NCBI GenBank assembly: GCA_023266795.1
Contig: JAHFPI010000033.1
Span: 1-6,987, forward strand
Length of the DNA: 6,987 nucleotides
Reading direction: 5' to 3'
Source: Rhodospirillales bacterium
GTDB taxonomy: Bacteria; Pseudomonadota; Alphaproteobacteria; Micavibrionales; UBA2020
Program-made: the position numbers and the translations under genes
In this document: in pieces, positions 1 through 5,178 of the stretch
How positions within the stretch are numbered: the stretch's first letter is position 1
Layout: each line of letters opens with the position of its first letter
Notes under the pieces: generated by a model
Told to the model about the DNA's origin: nothing
Database searches by the model: none
What the model saw: the letters and a program-made list of their open reading frames with translations, nothing else

Positions 1-356
1 CGGATGTTGCCAAAGGCGCGCAAAAAGCAACGCCTGAAATCCTCGGTGACGCCGTGCTGGGCCGCAAGGATGTTATGGCGAGCTACCATCTCTGCGCGAC
101 CCTTGACGATCACCTGCAGGGAGTTGCGTGCGTGACGCGCGGGGAAGACCTGTTCTATGCCAGCCATCTGCACAGGCTGCTTCAGCATTTACTGGATCTG
201 GATGTGCCGGTCTGGCATCACCACCCCCTGCTCCTCGATCATGAAGGCAAGCGCTTTGCCAAGCGTAATCAGAGTGTAACGATCGCGTCCCTACGGGAAA
301 AAGAGGGAAAAACGCCAGCCGACATCATGTCGATGGCAGGTCTGCATATCTTATAG
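1..356 (+). CDS. gluQ: Glutamyl-Q tRNA(Asp) synthetase, C-terminal part (5' end outside window)
   Basis: This is the C-terminal 117 codons of a class I glutamyl-tRNA-synthetase-like protein; the first complete codon is at position 3 and the TAG stop is at 354-356. The visible part carries DVMASYHL, then TRGEDLF and a histidine-rich stretch (VWHHHPLLLD), then GKRFAKR, which sits where GluRS-type enzymes have the KMSKS loop. It ends soon after this (KTPADIMSMAG). The lack of any anticodon-binding domain after the KMSKS-like loop separates GluQ from full-length GltX. GluQ attaches glutamate to queuosine in the wobble position of tRNA-Asp, without needing the anticodon-binding domain of GltX. The HIGH-type motif and zinc site would lie upstream and cannot be checked. 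Its last 11 codons overlap the 3' end of the oppositely oriented dusB. Assignment is confident; the family knowledge is recalled, not searched. Confidence 0.9.
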   Translation, partial: DVAKGAQKATPEILGDAVLGRKDVMASYHLCATLDDHLQGVACVTRGEDLFYASHLHRLLQHLLDLDVPVWHHHPLLLDHEGKRFAKRNQSVTIASLREKEGKTPADIMSMAGLHIL

Positions 357-1329
357 AGCTTGTTTTGCTCAAAGCGAAATAACCGTCCAGCTTTTCTTTT
401 ACGGCGGCGGAGTCCTGCGTTGTTTTGATTTCGGTATAGACCGAATCCGAATCCGGAAGATGGCCGAGATACCATGACAGGTGTTTCCGCGCGATGGCGA
501 CGCCCTGCTGTTCGCCGTAGCAGCGCAGCATTAAATCGTAATGCTCATGGACAAGTTCCGCTATTTCACCCAGCGCCGGCGGCGGCGTTATGATTCCGGT
601 GCGCAGATAATCCATGATCTGGCGTAAAAGCCACGGTTTGCCGTAGGCGCCTCTGGCGATCATCACGCCGTCGGCACCGGATATTTTCATCGCCTGCGCC
701 GCATCCTGCGGCGTCAGGATGTCGCCGTTCACAATAACGGGAATGCCCACGCTCTCCTTGACGGCGCGGACGGCTGCCCAGTCCGCAGTGCCGTTGAACA
801 TCTGGTTTCTAGTGCGGGCATGGACGGTGATCATCCTGACGCCCGACTCTTCGGCAATCCTCGCCATTTCGACCGCGTTTTTGCTCGCTTCATCCCAGCC
901 CAGACGCATTTTTACCGTGACGGGCACACCGGCAGCTTTCACAGTTGCCTCCATGATACGCGCGGATAAAAGGGTGTCTTTCATCAGGGCGGAGCCCGCG
1001 AATTTATGCACGACCCTTTTTACCGGACAGCCGAAATTCATGTCGATAATGGCCGCGCCGAAATCCACGTTCATACGGGCGGCTTCCGCCATCATCTCCG
1101 GCTCGCATCCCGCAAGCTGAACCGCCAAAGGGAACTCCGCCGTGTAATCCGCACGCATTTTTTTGTGGCGGTATTCCTCGATCATGGGACGGCTGGCGAT
1201 CATCTCCGAGAAAACCAGCCCTGCGCCATAGCGCCTGACCAGACGCCGGAAAGGCAGATCCGTGACGCCCGTGACGGGTGCCAGAAATACAGGGTCTTCG
1301 ATCCTGACCGTGCCTATAGAAAATCCCAT
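325..1329 (-). CDS. dusB: tRNA-dihydrouridine synthase, DusB type
   Basis: A complete 334-residue FMN-dependent enzyme that reduces uridines in the tRNA D-loop to dihydrouridine using NAD(P)H. Seen in the sequence: the N-terminal FMN-barrel start FLAPVTGVTDLPFRR (15-29), QLAGCEPE (71-78), the catalytic loop MNFGCPVKRVV with Cys101 as proton donor, KMRLGW (140-145), TVHARTR (168-174), the phosphate-binding NGD (201-203) and GVMIARGAYGKPWL (221-234), and the C-terminal tRNA-binding segment RKHLSWYLGHLP (281-292). Length and the RKHLSWY segment fit DusB better than DusA or DusC. The ATG at 1329 places SIGTVRIEDPVFLAP correctly and has a weak purine stretch (AGAAAG) upstream. About the last ten residues, beyond the usual end of the domain, are encoded inside the overlap with gluQ. 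It is divergent from the yaiI-like gene, with 122 bp between the starts. Confidence 0.95.
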   Translation of the reverse strand: MGFSIGTVRIEDPVFLAPVTGVTDLPFRRLVRRYGAGLVFSEMIASRPMIEEYRHKKMRADYTAEFPLAVQLAGCEPEMMAEAARMNVDFGAAIIDMNFGCPVKRVVHKFAGSALMKDTLLSARIMEATVKAAGVPVTVKMRLGWDEASKNAVEMARIAEESGVRMITVHARTRNQMFNGTADWAAVRAVKESVGIPVIVNGDILTPQDAAQAMKISGADGVMIARGAYGKPWLLRQIMDYLRTGIITPPPALGEIAELVHEHYDLMLRCYGEQQGVAIARKHLSWYLGHLPDSDSVYTEIKTTQDSAAVKEKLDGYFALSKTSSIRYADLPST

Positions 1330-1451
1330 TTATCGCGTCTTTCTGATGGTTATTTATGCCCGATTGCCCGCAGTTATGGCATAGATCCGAAAAAAATACA
1401 ATTAAGCCGGAATTTTGCTATTCCTTACAAAGGATGGAGGCTTATAAACCA

Positions 1452-1898
1452 ATGAAAATATGGGTCGATGCGGATGCCTGCCCCAAGCCGGTCAAGGATA
1501 TGCTGTTCCGCGTGGCGGACAGGACAAAAACTTCTGTGACGCTTGTAGCCAACCAATGGTGCTGGCTGCCCAGCTCTGCTTTCATTAGCTTTATCCAGGT
1601 GGAACAAGGGCCGGATATCGCCGACGACGAGATTGTAGACAGGTGCGAAACCGGCGATCTGGTCATTACGGCGGATATACCGCTCGCCGCCCGAGTCGTG
1701 GAAAAAGGCGCCACGGCCCTCGACCCGCGCGGCAGGCTCTACGACAAAAACAACGTCAAGCAGATATTGGCCATGCGCGATTTCATGGACAGCATGCGCG
1801 GCAGCGGCATCGAAACCGGCGGCCCGGACGGTTTCGGCCAGCGGGAGCGGCAGTTATTTGCCAATGAGCTGGACAGGTTTATTGCACGGAAGACTTGA
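1452..1898 (+). CDS. yaiI: YaiI/YqxD family protein (UPF0178, DUF188)
   Basis: A complete 148-residue protein of the widespread UPF0178 family, whose biochemical function is not established; it is often described as PIN-like, which would suggest nuclease-type acidic residues. Seen: N-terminal MKIWVDADACPKPVKDML with Asp6 and Asp8, LVANQ (31-35), IADDEIVDRC (56-65), GDLVITADIPLAARVVEKGA (68-87), MRDFMDSMR (108-116), and the C-terminal GGPDGFGQRERQLFANELD (123-141). The segment after ANQ (WCWLPSSAFI) is more divergent than the rest. I chose the ATG at 1452 because the family starts right before xIWVDADACP, and GGAGG at 1436-1440 lies 11 nt upstream. In-frame ATGs at 1356 and 1434 would add residues not typical of the family, and the 1434 codon overlaps the ribosome binding site. 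Single gene, divergent from dusB. Confidence 0.92.
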   Translation: MKIWVDADACPKPVKDMLFRVADRTKTSVTLVANQWCWLPSSAFISFIQVEQGPDIADDEIVDRCETGDLVITADIPLAARVVEKGATALDPRGRLYDKNNVKQILAMRDFMDSMRGSGIETGGPDGFGQRERQLFANELDRFIARKT

Positions 1899-1957
1899 GA
1901 TTATTCATATACAAAAAGAATTTGCATTTTGTTAATAATCATCCGCTATAGTACAGT
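1899..1957 (+). promoter_or_regulatory. AT-rich imperfect inverted repeat with possible promoter ahead of the mini-protein gene
   Basis: Directly after the yaiI stop, GATTATT (1899-1905) is matched by AATAATC (1934-1940), and inside it ACAAAA (1911-1916) is matched by TTTTGT (1927-1932). Together these form a 13-bp stem broken by an asymmetric internal loop. The same stretch holds sigma-70-like hexamers: TTGTTA (1929-1934) with TACAGT (1952-1957) at 17 bp, or TTGCAT (1922-1927) with TATAGT (1947-1952) at 19 bp. It could be an operator, the end of the yaiI transcript, or chance AT-rich pairing. There is no U-tract after the stem, so it is not a clear terminator. The promoter reading is inference and weak. 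Confidence 0.28.
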
Positions 1958-2012
1958 TTCATGATCGTAAAACGGTCCTTTGTTCGAACCTTATAATCAG
2001 GAGATAACTCAC

Positions 2013-2114
2013 ATGGCAAAATCACACGACGCCAAAAAATCCACAAAGAAAGCCCCCCTCAAAACCCCCGAACAAAAAAGACAGGCGAAGCGCGATAAAA
2101 AGAACAGCAAGTAA
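2013..2114 (+). CDS. 33-residue lysine-rich basic mini-protein, function unknown
   Basis: A short reading frame from ATG 2013 to TAA 2112-2114. It has a convincing ribosome binding site: AGGAG at 1999-2003, 9 nt before the ATG. The product begins MAKSHDAKKSTKKAPLKT and ends QAKRDKKNSK. About a third of its residues are lysine, three are arginine, only four are acidic, and there is no hydrophobic core, membrane segment or cysteine. It is therefore expected to be disordered and strongly cationic. The pattern of KK pairs followed by a KTPEQKRQAKR-type tail resembles small lysine-rich hypothetical proteins I recall from other Gram-negative bacteria, none with a known role. Binding to nucleic acid or the ribosome is only a guess from charge. 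A hairpin follows the stop immediately, and fau starts 50 nt downstream, so the two could be co-transcribed. The main doubt is whether it is translated. Confidence 0.6.
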   Translation: MAKSHDAKKSTKKAPLKTPEQKRQAKRDKKNSK

Positions 2115-2135
2115 GGGGATCACTTTTTTATCCCC
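2115..2135 (+). terminator. Small hairpin after the mini-protein stop; possible weak terminator or leader element of fau
   Basis: GGGGAT (2115-2120) pairs perfectly with ATCCCC (2130-2135) around a 9-nt loop containing six T. It begins at the base after the mini-protein stop codon. The T-run is inside the loop, not after the stem, so it is not a standard intrinsic terminator on the + strand. The right arm could alternatively pair (TCCC 2131-2134 with GGGA 2150-2153) with the fau ribosome binding site. Either role is inference. Confidence 0.3.
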
Positions 2136-2164
2136 GCCTTCTGCTTCTTGGGAGGAAAACGCAT

Positions 2165-2743
2165 TTGATTCCGTCGGCAAATAACAAACAGGTGCAGCGT
2201 CAGGCCGCTTTTCAAAAGCGGCTGCGGGTGTCGGCTGCCGACGGAAAACAGGCGGTCCACCACATGATGGAAAAATTTTTGCGCGATGTGCCGCTGAAAA
2301 CGGGTGCCGTCATCGCCGGGTACTGGCCTGTCAACGCTGAAATCAACGTGATGCCGCTGATGGTCCAGCTCCTGCACAAGGGGTATGCCTGCGCTTTACC
2401 GCAGGTGATAAAAAGAATGCCCCCGCTGATTTTCCGCAGCTGGCATGAAAAAATGCCGATGCGGGCGAACATCTATAATATGAAAGAGCCCGATCCGACA
2501 AAGGCCGCCATCGTCAGGCCGGATATTCTGATCGTGCCAATGCTGTCCTTTGATCCCGCAGGCGGCCGGCTGGGGTATGGCGCAGGTTTTTATGACCTGA
2601 CGCTGCGGCATCTGAGGGAGAAAGGACCGGTTCTGGCTGTGGGGATTGCTTACGACCTGCAAAAGATTGACCATGTGACGCCGGAGAACCACGACCTCCC
2701 GATGGACATGGTTGTGACAGACAAGCAAGTCTATACTGCTTAA
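2165..2743 (+). CDS. fau: 5-formyltetrahydrofolate cyclo-ligase (5-FCL, YgfA/MTHFS family)
   Basis: A complete 192-residue cytoplasmic enzyme that converts 5-formyltetrahydrofolate to 5,10-methenyltetrahydrofolate using ATP, returning a storage or inhibitory folate to the one-carbon pool. Seen: the basic N-terminal helix region (NNKQVQRQAAFQKRLR), AGYWPVNAEINVMPL (51-65), matching the family's Y-x-P-x-x-x-E-I pattern, MKEPD (106-110), the ATP/substrate signature PMLSFDPAGGRLGYGAGFYD (125-144), AVGIAYDLQ (158-166), and the closing HDLPMDMVVTD (176-186). The start is most likely TTG at 2165: GGAGG at 2151-2155 lies 9 nt upstream, and no ATG is placed so that the N-terminal helix would be kept. 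The 3' end faces ydbL tail to tail with only 4 nt between the stop codons. Confidence 0.93.
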   Translation: MIPSANNKQVQRQAAFQKRLRVSAADGKQAVHHMMEKFLRDVPLKTGAVIAGYWPVNAEINVMPLMVQLLHKGYACALPQVIKRMPPLIFRSWHEKMPMRANIYNMKEPDPTKAAIVRPDILIVPMLSFDPAGGRLGYGAGFYDLTLRHLREKGPVLAVGIAYDLQKIDHVTPENHDLPMDMVVTDKQVYTA

Positions 2744-2747
2744 ACTC

Positions 2748-3077
2748 TTAATCGTGCGTCTTCCAGTCGCCGGAAGTATCCTGATAATACTCGCCCGGCT
2801 TAAGCCCGTTGATGATCTTTTCGGCGGCGATCTTTGCCACCACATCGACAGGCTGGTCATTCTGTTTGGAGATGCGCGTATATTCCTGAAGGCGCTTTTG
2901 ATTGACCTCATCCGCGAGGGCTTCGGCTTCGGGGCTCTTTTTCAAAACCTCCACATAGCCATCAGGCTTCTCGCCCAGAATGCCGGCGCCGCGCGCCTGA
3001 TGCAGGTCAAGGGCAAAGGCCGGTAAAGCCGTCAACAGCCCCAGAATAACGATCACACAGAAAAATCCTGATTTCAT
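2748..3077 (-). CDS. ydbL: YdbL family periplasmic protein (DUF1318)
   Basis: A complete 109-residue secreted protein. Residues 1-22 form a Sec signal peptide (MKSGFFCVIVILGLL, then ALPAFA with predicted cleavage after Ala22). The mature part matches DUF1318: LHQARGAGILGEKPDGYVEV (25-44), then a helical region with VNQKRLQEYTRISKQN (58-73) and VAKIAAEKIINGLKPGEYY (80-98), ending in GDWK. In E. coli, YdbL is encoded with YdbH and YnbE and is thought to act as a periplasmic chaperone-like factor for YnbE. The same gene order is present here. A strong GGAGG (3083-3087) sits 6 nt before the ATG and directly follows the ynbE stop codon, 12 nt upstream of ydbL, so co-translation from one mRNA is likely. 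Last gene of the three-gene minus-strand operon. Confidence 0.9.
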   Translation of the reverse strand: MKSGFFCVIVILGLLTALPAFALDLHQARGAGILGEKPDGYVEVLKKSPEAEALADEVNQKRLQEYTRISKQNDQPVDVVAKIAAEKIINGLKPGEYYQDTSGDWKTHD

Positions 3078-3089
3078 AGCAAGCCTCCG

Positions 3090-3275
3090 TTAGAAGATGT
3101 CTTTGTTTTTAGATATAGCCTTCTGCACGTCCTTGTCGATCGAGATTTTGACATGCTGCTCTATATTCACATTCAGATTGATTTCGATAGGCTTGTCAGG
3201 CGCCTGCAGCTTTACAGTCGGCGTACAGGCCGAGGCTAAAAAACCCGCTAAAATAAACGCACATATTTTTTTCAT
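3090..3275 (-). CDS. ynbE: YnbE-like outer-membrane lipoprotein
   Basis: A complete 61-residue small lipoprotein. The N-terminus MKKICAFILAGFLASAC is a lipoprotein signal peptide, with Cys17 as the predicted acylated residue and Thr at +2, which favours the outer membrane. The mature part is short: a proline-containing linker (TPTVKLQAPDKP), then a likely beta strand IEINLNVNIEQHVKISID (31-48), as in YnbE. In E. coli, YnbE works with inner-membrane YdbH, and its strands extend the YdbH beta-groove up to the outer membrane. Its ATG overlaps the ydbH stop (ATGA, 4 bp), which implies translational coupling. The family call rests mainly on position between ydbH and ydbL plus the I-x-L-N-V-N-I-E-x-H pattern; the length agrees with E. 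coli YnbE. Confidence 0.87.
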   Translation of the reverse strand: MKKICAFILAGFLASACTPTVKLQAPDKPIEINLNVNIEQHVKISIDKDVQKAISKNKDIF

Positions 3276-4357
3276 TTTTGCCCCTGATTCAGCATTGTTT
3301 CCGGCGCCGTCAGAAATAGAATATTCTGCCTGATGTAACCTAGCACATCACCGGCCAAACGCACGTTTAATTTAACGGGCCTTCCGTCATACATATCGGG
3401 GTTATTCCCCTCCAGAGCTATCAAAATGGCAATCCTGTTTCCCGTATCGTTCTTGAGGGCGATAGAAAGGCCTTTGTAATGAAAATTCTTCATAATTTCG
3501 CGCACCATCGCCACCTGCGCGTTATCGCCGGGGATGGCGTCGGGGGGAACGGCGACGATGCCCGCCCCGTCGGCCTGCAATGTTCCCGCCCCAAAGGAAA
3601 CCGTACCGTCCTGCCCTATTATTAAGGGTAAACTACCGGAAACTGCGCCCGTGGCCGCAACCTGCTTTCCCGTCAGGGCCTGCAGCAGCGCATCCACGGG
3701 AACCTGTTTAACCTGTAAGATAAAATTTACGGGCTGCTTGCCGTCCAACGGAACCGTTACATCACGCGCCGTCAATCTTCCGCCCTTCCAGGGCATCACT
3801 GCCTCTGCTAACACAAGCTTGGCATCCTGCGAATGGGCAAACGGATAGTTAAAACTAAAGTCGGCATTATAAATATTGTCTTTGCTTTTTATCTGTCCGG
3901 AAAGCGAGAAGACATCCGCTTCGTATTTTAATTTACCCGCGCCCGCCATGACAGGCAGATCAATAGATCCCGATTCCACCTGTAAATCCTGCAGATGCCA
4001 GTCCCCCGCCATGTTTTGTGTGTGAGCATCCGCCTTGGCGGCTCTAACCTTCAGACCGCCGCTGTTAAATTGAGGGTTGCCCGCCTCGAGGGAAGCTTCG
4101 CGGGTTTGCGGAGAATAGCGGAGCACCAGATTGTCCAGTGTAAAAGGCTGGCCTGCGCCGATAGTAATTCCCCGAAAAACCGTGCCCCGCAGGTTCAGAT
4201 CGGACAATGTGAAATGAACATTTTGGAGACCTCTGGCTTCCAGCGCGGCCGCCAGCCTGTTTGCCACCAGCGGTTTCCAGGGTAAAAACGCGAACGCAAG
4301 CCAGACCGCCCCAGCAAGGCCGCCTGTCGCCAACAATATTTTGTAACGTGTTTTCAT
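3272..4357 (-). CDS. ydbH: Short YdbH-like AsmA-clan inner-membrane protein (intermembrane phospholipid transport)
   Basis: A 361-residue protein. It has one N-terminal membrane anchor (ILLATGGLAGAVWLAFAFLPW, about residues 7-27) and a periplasmic part made of repeating amphipathic strands, typical of AsmA-clan beta-groove proteins. The C-terminal part resembles YdbH: GAVSGSLPLIIGQDGTVSF (237-255), a LQADGAGIVAVPPD stretch (260-273), NFHYKGLSIAL (291-301), and LEGNNPDMYDGRPVKLNVRL (315-334). E. coli YdbH has about 880 residues, so the middle groove is strongly shortened here. No frameshift or in-frame stop suggests a broken gene, and the ATGA link to ynbE is intact. The start at ATG 4357 is preferred over TTG at 4363; the ribosome binding site is weak (AAGAA). 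First gene of the operon, divergent from fdsG. The family call is supported strongly by its neighbours. Confidence 0.85.
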   Translation of the reverse strand: MKTRYKILLATGGLAGAVWLAFAFLPWKPLVANRLAAALEARGLQNVHFTLSDLNLRGTVFRGITIGAGQPFTLDNLVLRYSPQTREASLEAGNPQFNSGGLKVRAAKADAHTQNMAGDWHLQDLQVESGSIDLPVMAGAGKLKYEADVFSLSGQIKSKDNIYNADFSFNYPFAHSQDAKLVLAEAVMPWKGGRLTARDVTVPLDGKQPVNFILQVKQVPVDALLQALTGKQVAATGAVSGSLPLIIGQDGTVSFGAGTLQADGAGIVAVPPDAIPGDNAQVAMVREIMKNFHYKGLSIALKNDTGNRIAILIALEGNNPDMYDGRPVKLNVRLAGDVLGYIRQNILFLTAPETMLNQGQK

Positions 4358-4385
4358 GTGCAATTCTTATATCAGAAACAGATTA

Positions 4386-4434
4386 GCCGCGATACGTTTC
4401 CAGCCAACCGGAACTTAAAAAAAATAGTCGCGGC
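4386..4434. repeat. 7-bp perfect inverted repeat in the ydbH upstream region
   Basis: GCCGCGA (4386-4392) is matched by TCGCGGC (4428-4434), with a possible further G-T pair inside. The 35-nt interior contains a second small pairing (TTCC 4398-4401 with GGAA 4410-4413) and a run of eight A (4417-4424). It lies just upstream of ydbH (minus strand) and could be part of its 5' untranslated region or an operator. Chance cannot be excluded for this length. Confidence 0.3.
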
Positions 4435-4482
4435 AGGAACAACAACCATCTTTCGTCTGTTGGGAATATGCCCACCCCGAAG

Positions 4483-4517
4483 GACTGCCCGGATTCTCCC
4501 CCGGGATTCGGGCAGTC
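4483..4517 (+). repeat. 14-bp stem-loop upstream of fdsG
   Basis: The left arm 4483-4496 (GACTGCCCGGATTC) pairs without interruption with the right arm 4504-4517 (GGATTCGGGCAGTC) around the 7-nt loop TCCCCCG. Twelve pairs are Watson-Crick. Two (4492 with 4508, 4495 with 4505) are G-U in the plus-strand RNA but would be A-C mismatches in the minus-strand RNA, which favours a plus-strand transcript. No U-tract follows on either strand, so it is not a simple intrinsic terminator. Function is unknown. Confidence 0.6.
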
Positions 4518-4524
4518 AAATCGC

Positions 4525-4623
4525 GGCCAGCGATCTTTAATCGCTTGCCATATACCGAAAATATGGCCGATGCGTGTTGTCGGCAAATGGCGTTTTATGG
4601 ATTTTACCGCCAATACAGTTTGC
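4525..4623 (+). other. Cluster of neighbouring, partly competing stem-loops upstream of fdsG (possible structured leader or ncRNA)
   Basis: Four further stems follow the 14-bp hairpin. (a) GGC-C-AGCGAT (4525-4534) pairs with ATCGCT-T-GCC (4540-4549), one mismatch, loop CTTTA. (b) GCCATAT (4547-4553) pairs with ATATGGC (4561-4567), perfect. (c) GCCGA (4566-4570) pairs with TCGGC (4580-4584). (d) GCAAATGGCG (4583-4592) pairs with CGCCA (4608-4612) and, after a 6-nt bulge, TTTGC (4619-4623). Adjacent stems share bases, so alternative folds are possible. The last arm ends 60 nt before the fdsG ATG. I recognise no named RNA family here. Function is inference; some of the short stems may be chance. 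Confidence 0.35.
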
Positions 4624-4683
4624 GAAAACTCATGATTCATAATATGGTACAGACGAAATTTTCGGCAATCTTCGGGTGTCTTT

Positions 4684-5178
4684 ATGTCTATAAACAAAAA
4701 GAAACATTCTACCGACTGGGATGAATCCGTCGCAGAAAAAATCTTGCAGGAAAAGAAGGGCGTGCCGGGAGCATTGCTGCCTATTCTCCATGCGCTTCAG
4801 GAAAAGTTTGGTTATATCGCGCCGGAATTTGTACCCACTGTTGCCCAGGCGCTGAATCTTTCCCGTGCGGAAGTTCATGGCGTGATTTCGTTCTATCATG
4901 ATTACCGCCAAACCCCGCCGGGCAGGCAAGTCATCAAGATCTGCCGTGCCGAAGCCTGTCAGTCAATGGCCGGCAGAAATCTTGAAAACCATGCCAAACA
5001 AAAACTCGACGTTGAATACCACGGAACGACCCCTTCAGGCGATTACACGCTGGAACCGGTTTACTGCCTTGGCAATTGCGCCTGCGCGCCAGCCATGATG
5101 GTGGACGATAAATTATACGGACGTGTTACGCCGGAGAAATTCGATGCGCTGCTTGATAAAAAGGGAAAGGCGTCATGA
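4684..5178 (+). CDS. fdsG: NAD+-dependent formate dehydrogenase, gamma subunit ([2Fe-2S])
   Basis: A complete 164-residue subunit related to NuoE. It carries one [2Fe-2S] cluster in a thioredoxin-like fold and works within the cytoplasmic FdsABG electron-transfer module. Seen: helical N-terminus with VPGALLPILHALQEKFGYI (27-45), LSRAEVHGVISFYHDYR (59-75), and the four cluster ligands in the order C87-x4-C92 (CRAEACQS) and C128-x3-C132 (YCLGNCAC); Cys134 is extra. The C-terminus has YGRVTPEKFDALL. The LSRAEVHGVISFYHDYR and LEPVYCLGNCACAPA wording is typical of FdsG rather than complex I NuoE, and the fdsB and fdsA neighbours confirm it. The start ATG at 4684 is the first in frame; the ribosome binding site is poor (CGGGTG, 4673-4678). 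The stop overlaps the fdsB start (ATGA). First gene of the operon; no adjacent regulator gene is seen. Confidence 0.93.
   Translation: MSINKKKHSTDWDESVAEKILQEKKGVPGALLPILHALQEKFGYIAPEFVPTVAQALNLSRAEVHGVISFYHDYRQTPPGRQVIKICRAEACQSMAGRNLENHAKQKLDVEYHGTTPSGDYTLEPVYCLGNCACAPAMMVDDKLYGRVTPEKFDALLDKKGKAS

Larger units (their letters stand above)
4358..4683. other. 326-bp divergent intergenic region between ydbH and fdsG, no gene found
   Basis: No credible coding frame is present. The open frames crossing it (a 60-codon plus-strand frame and a 104-codon minus-strand frame) have no ribosome binding site or family-like sequence. The stretch must hold the promoters of both ydbH (leftward) and fdsG (rightward), but no convincing -35/-10 pair stands out. 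Weak candidates for the fds side are TTTGCG (4619-4624) with TATGGT (4643-4648), 18 bp apart. No FNR/FixK-like palindrome, no sigma-54 GG/GC element and no tRNA shape was recognised. Its main content is a series of stem-loops between 4386 and 4623, listed separately. Confidence 0.6.

Noticed and set aside
1356..1451. Longer N-terminus for the yaiI-like protein (ATG at 1356 or 1434)
   Set aside because: The family begins directly at the xIWVDADACP segment, and the ribosome binding site GGAGG at 1436-1440 sits before 1452 and overlaps the 1434 codon.
1006..1455. 149-codon plus-strand frame antisense to dusB
   Set aside because: It overlaps the catalytic part of dusB on the opposite strand and has no recognisable domain or start signal.
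1979..2000. GTTCGAAC palindrome (1983-1990) and TATAAT (1992-1997) before the mini-protein
   Set aside because: The alphaproteobacterial LexA site is a GTTC-N7-GTTC direct repeat, which is absent. The TATAAT would start transcription inside the ribosome binding site and has no matching -35.
1941..2160. 6S RNA (ssrS) upstream of the folate cyclo-ligase gene, as in E. coli
   Set aside because: No long rod-like hairpin with a central bubble is visible. The space is taken by the lysine-rich reading frame with a good ribosome binding site.
2396..2911. 171-codon minus-strand frame crossing the end of fau and ydbL
   Set aside because: It spans two confidently assigned genes in a different frame from ydbL and shows no family-like sequence.
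4483..4517. Intrinsic terminator for ydbH or fds
   Set aside because: The 14-bp hairpin is not followed by a U-tract on either strand and lies upstream of both genes, not after a coding region.
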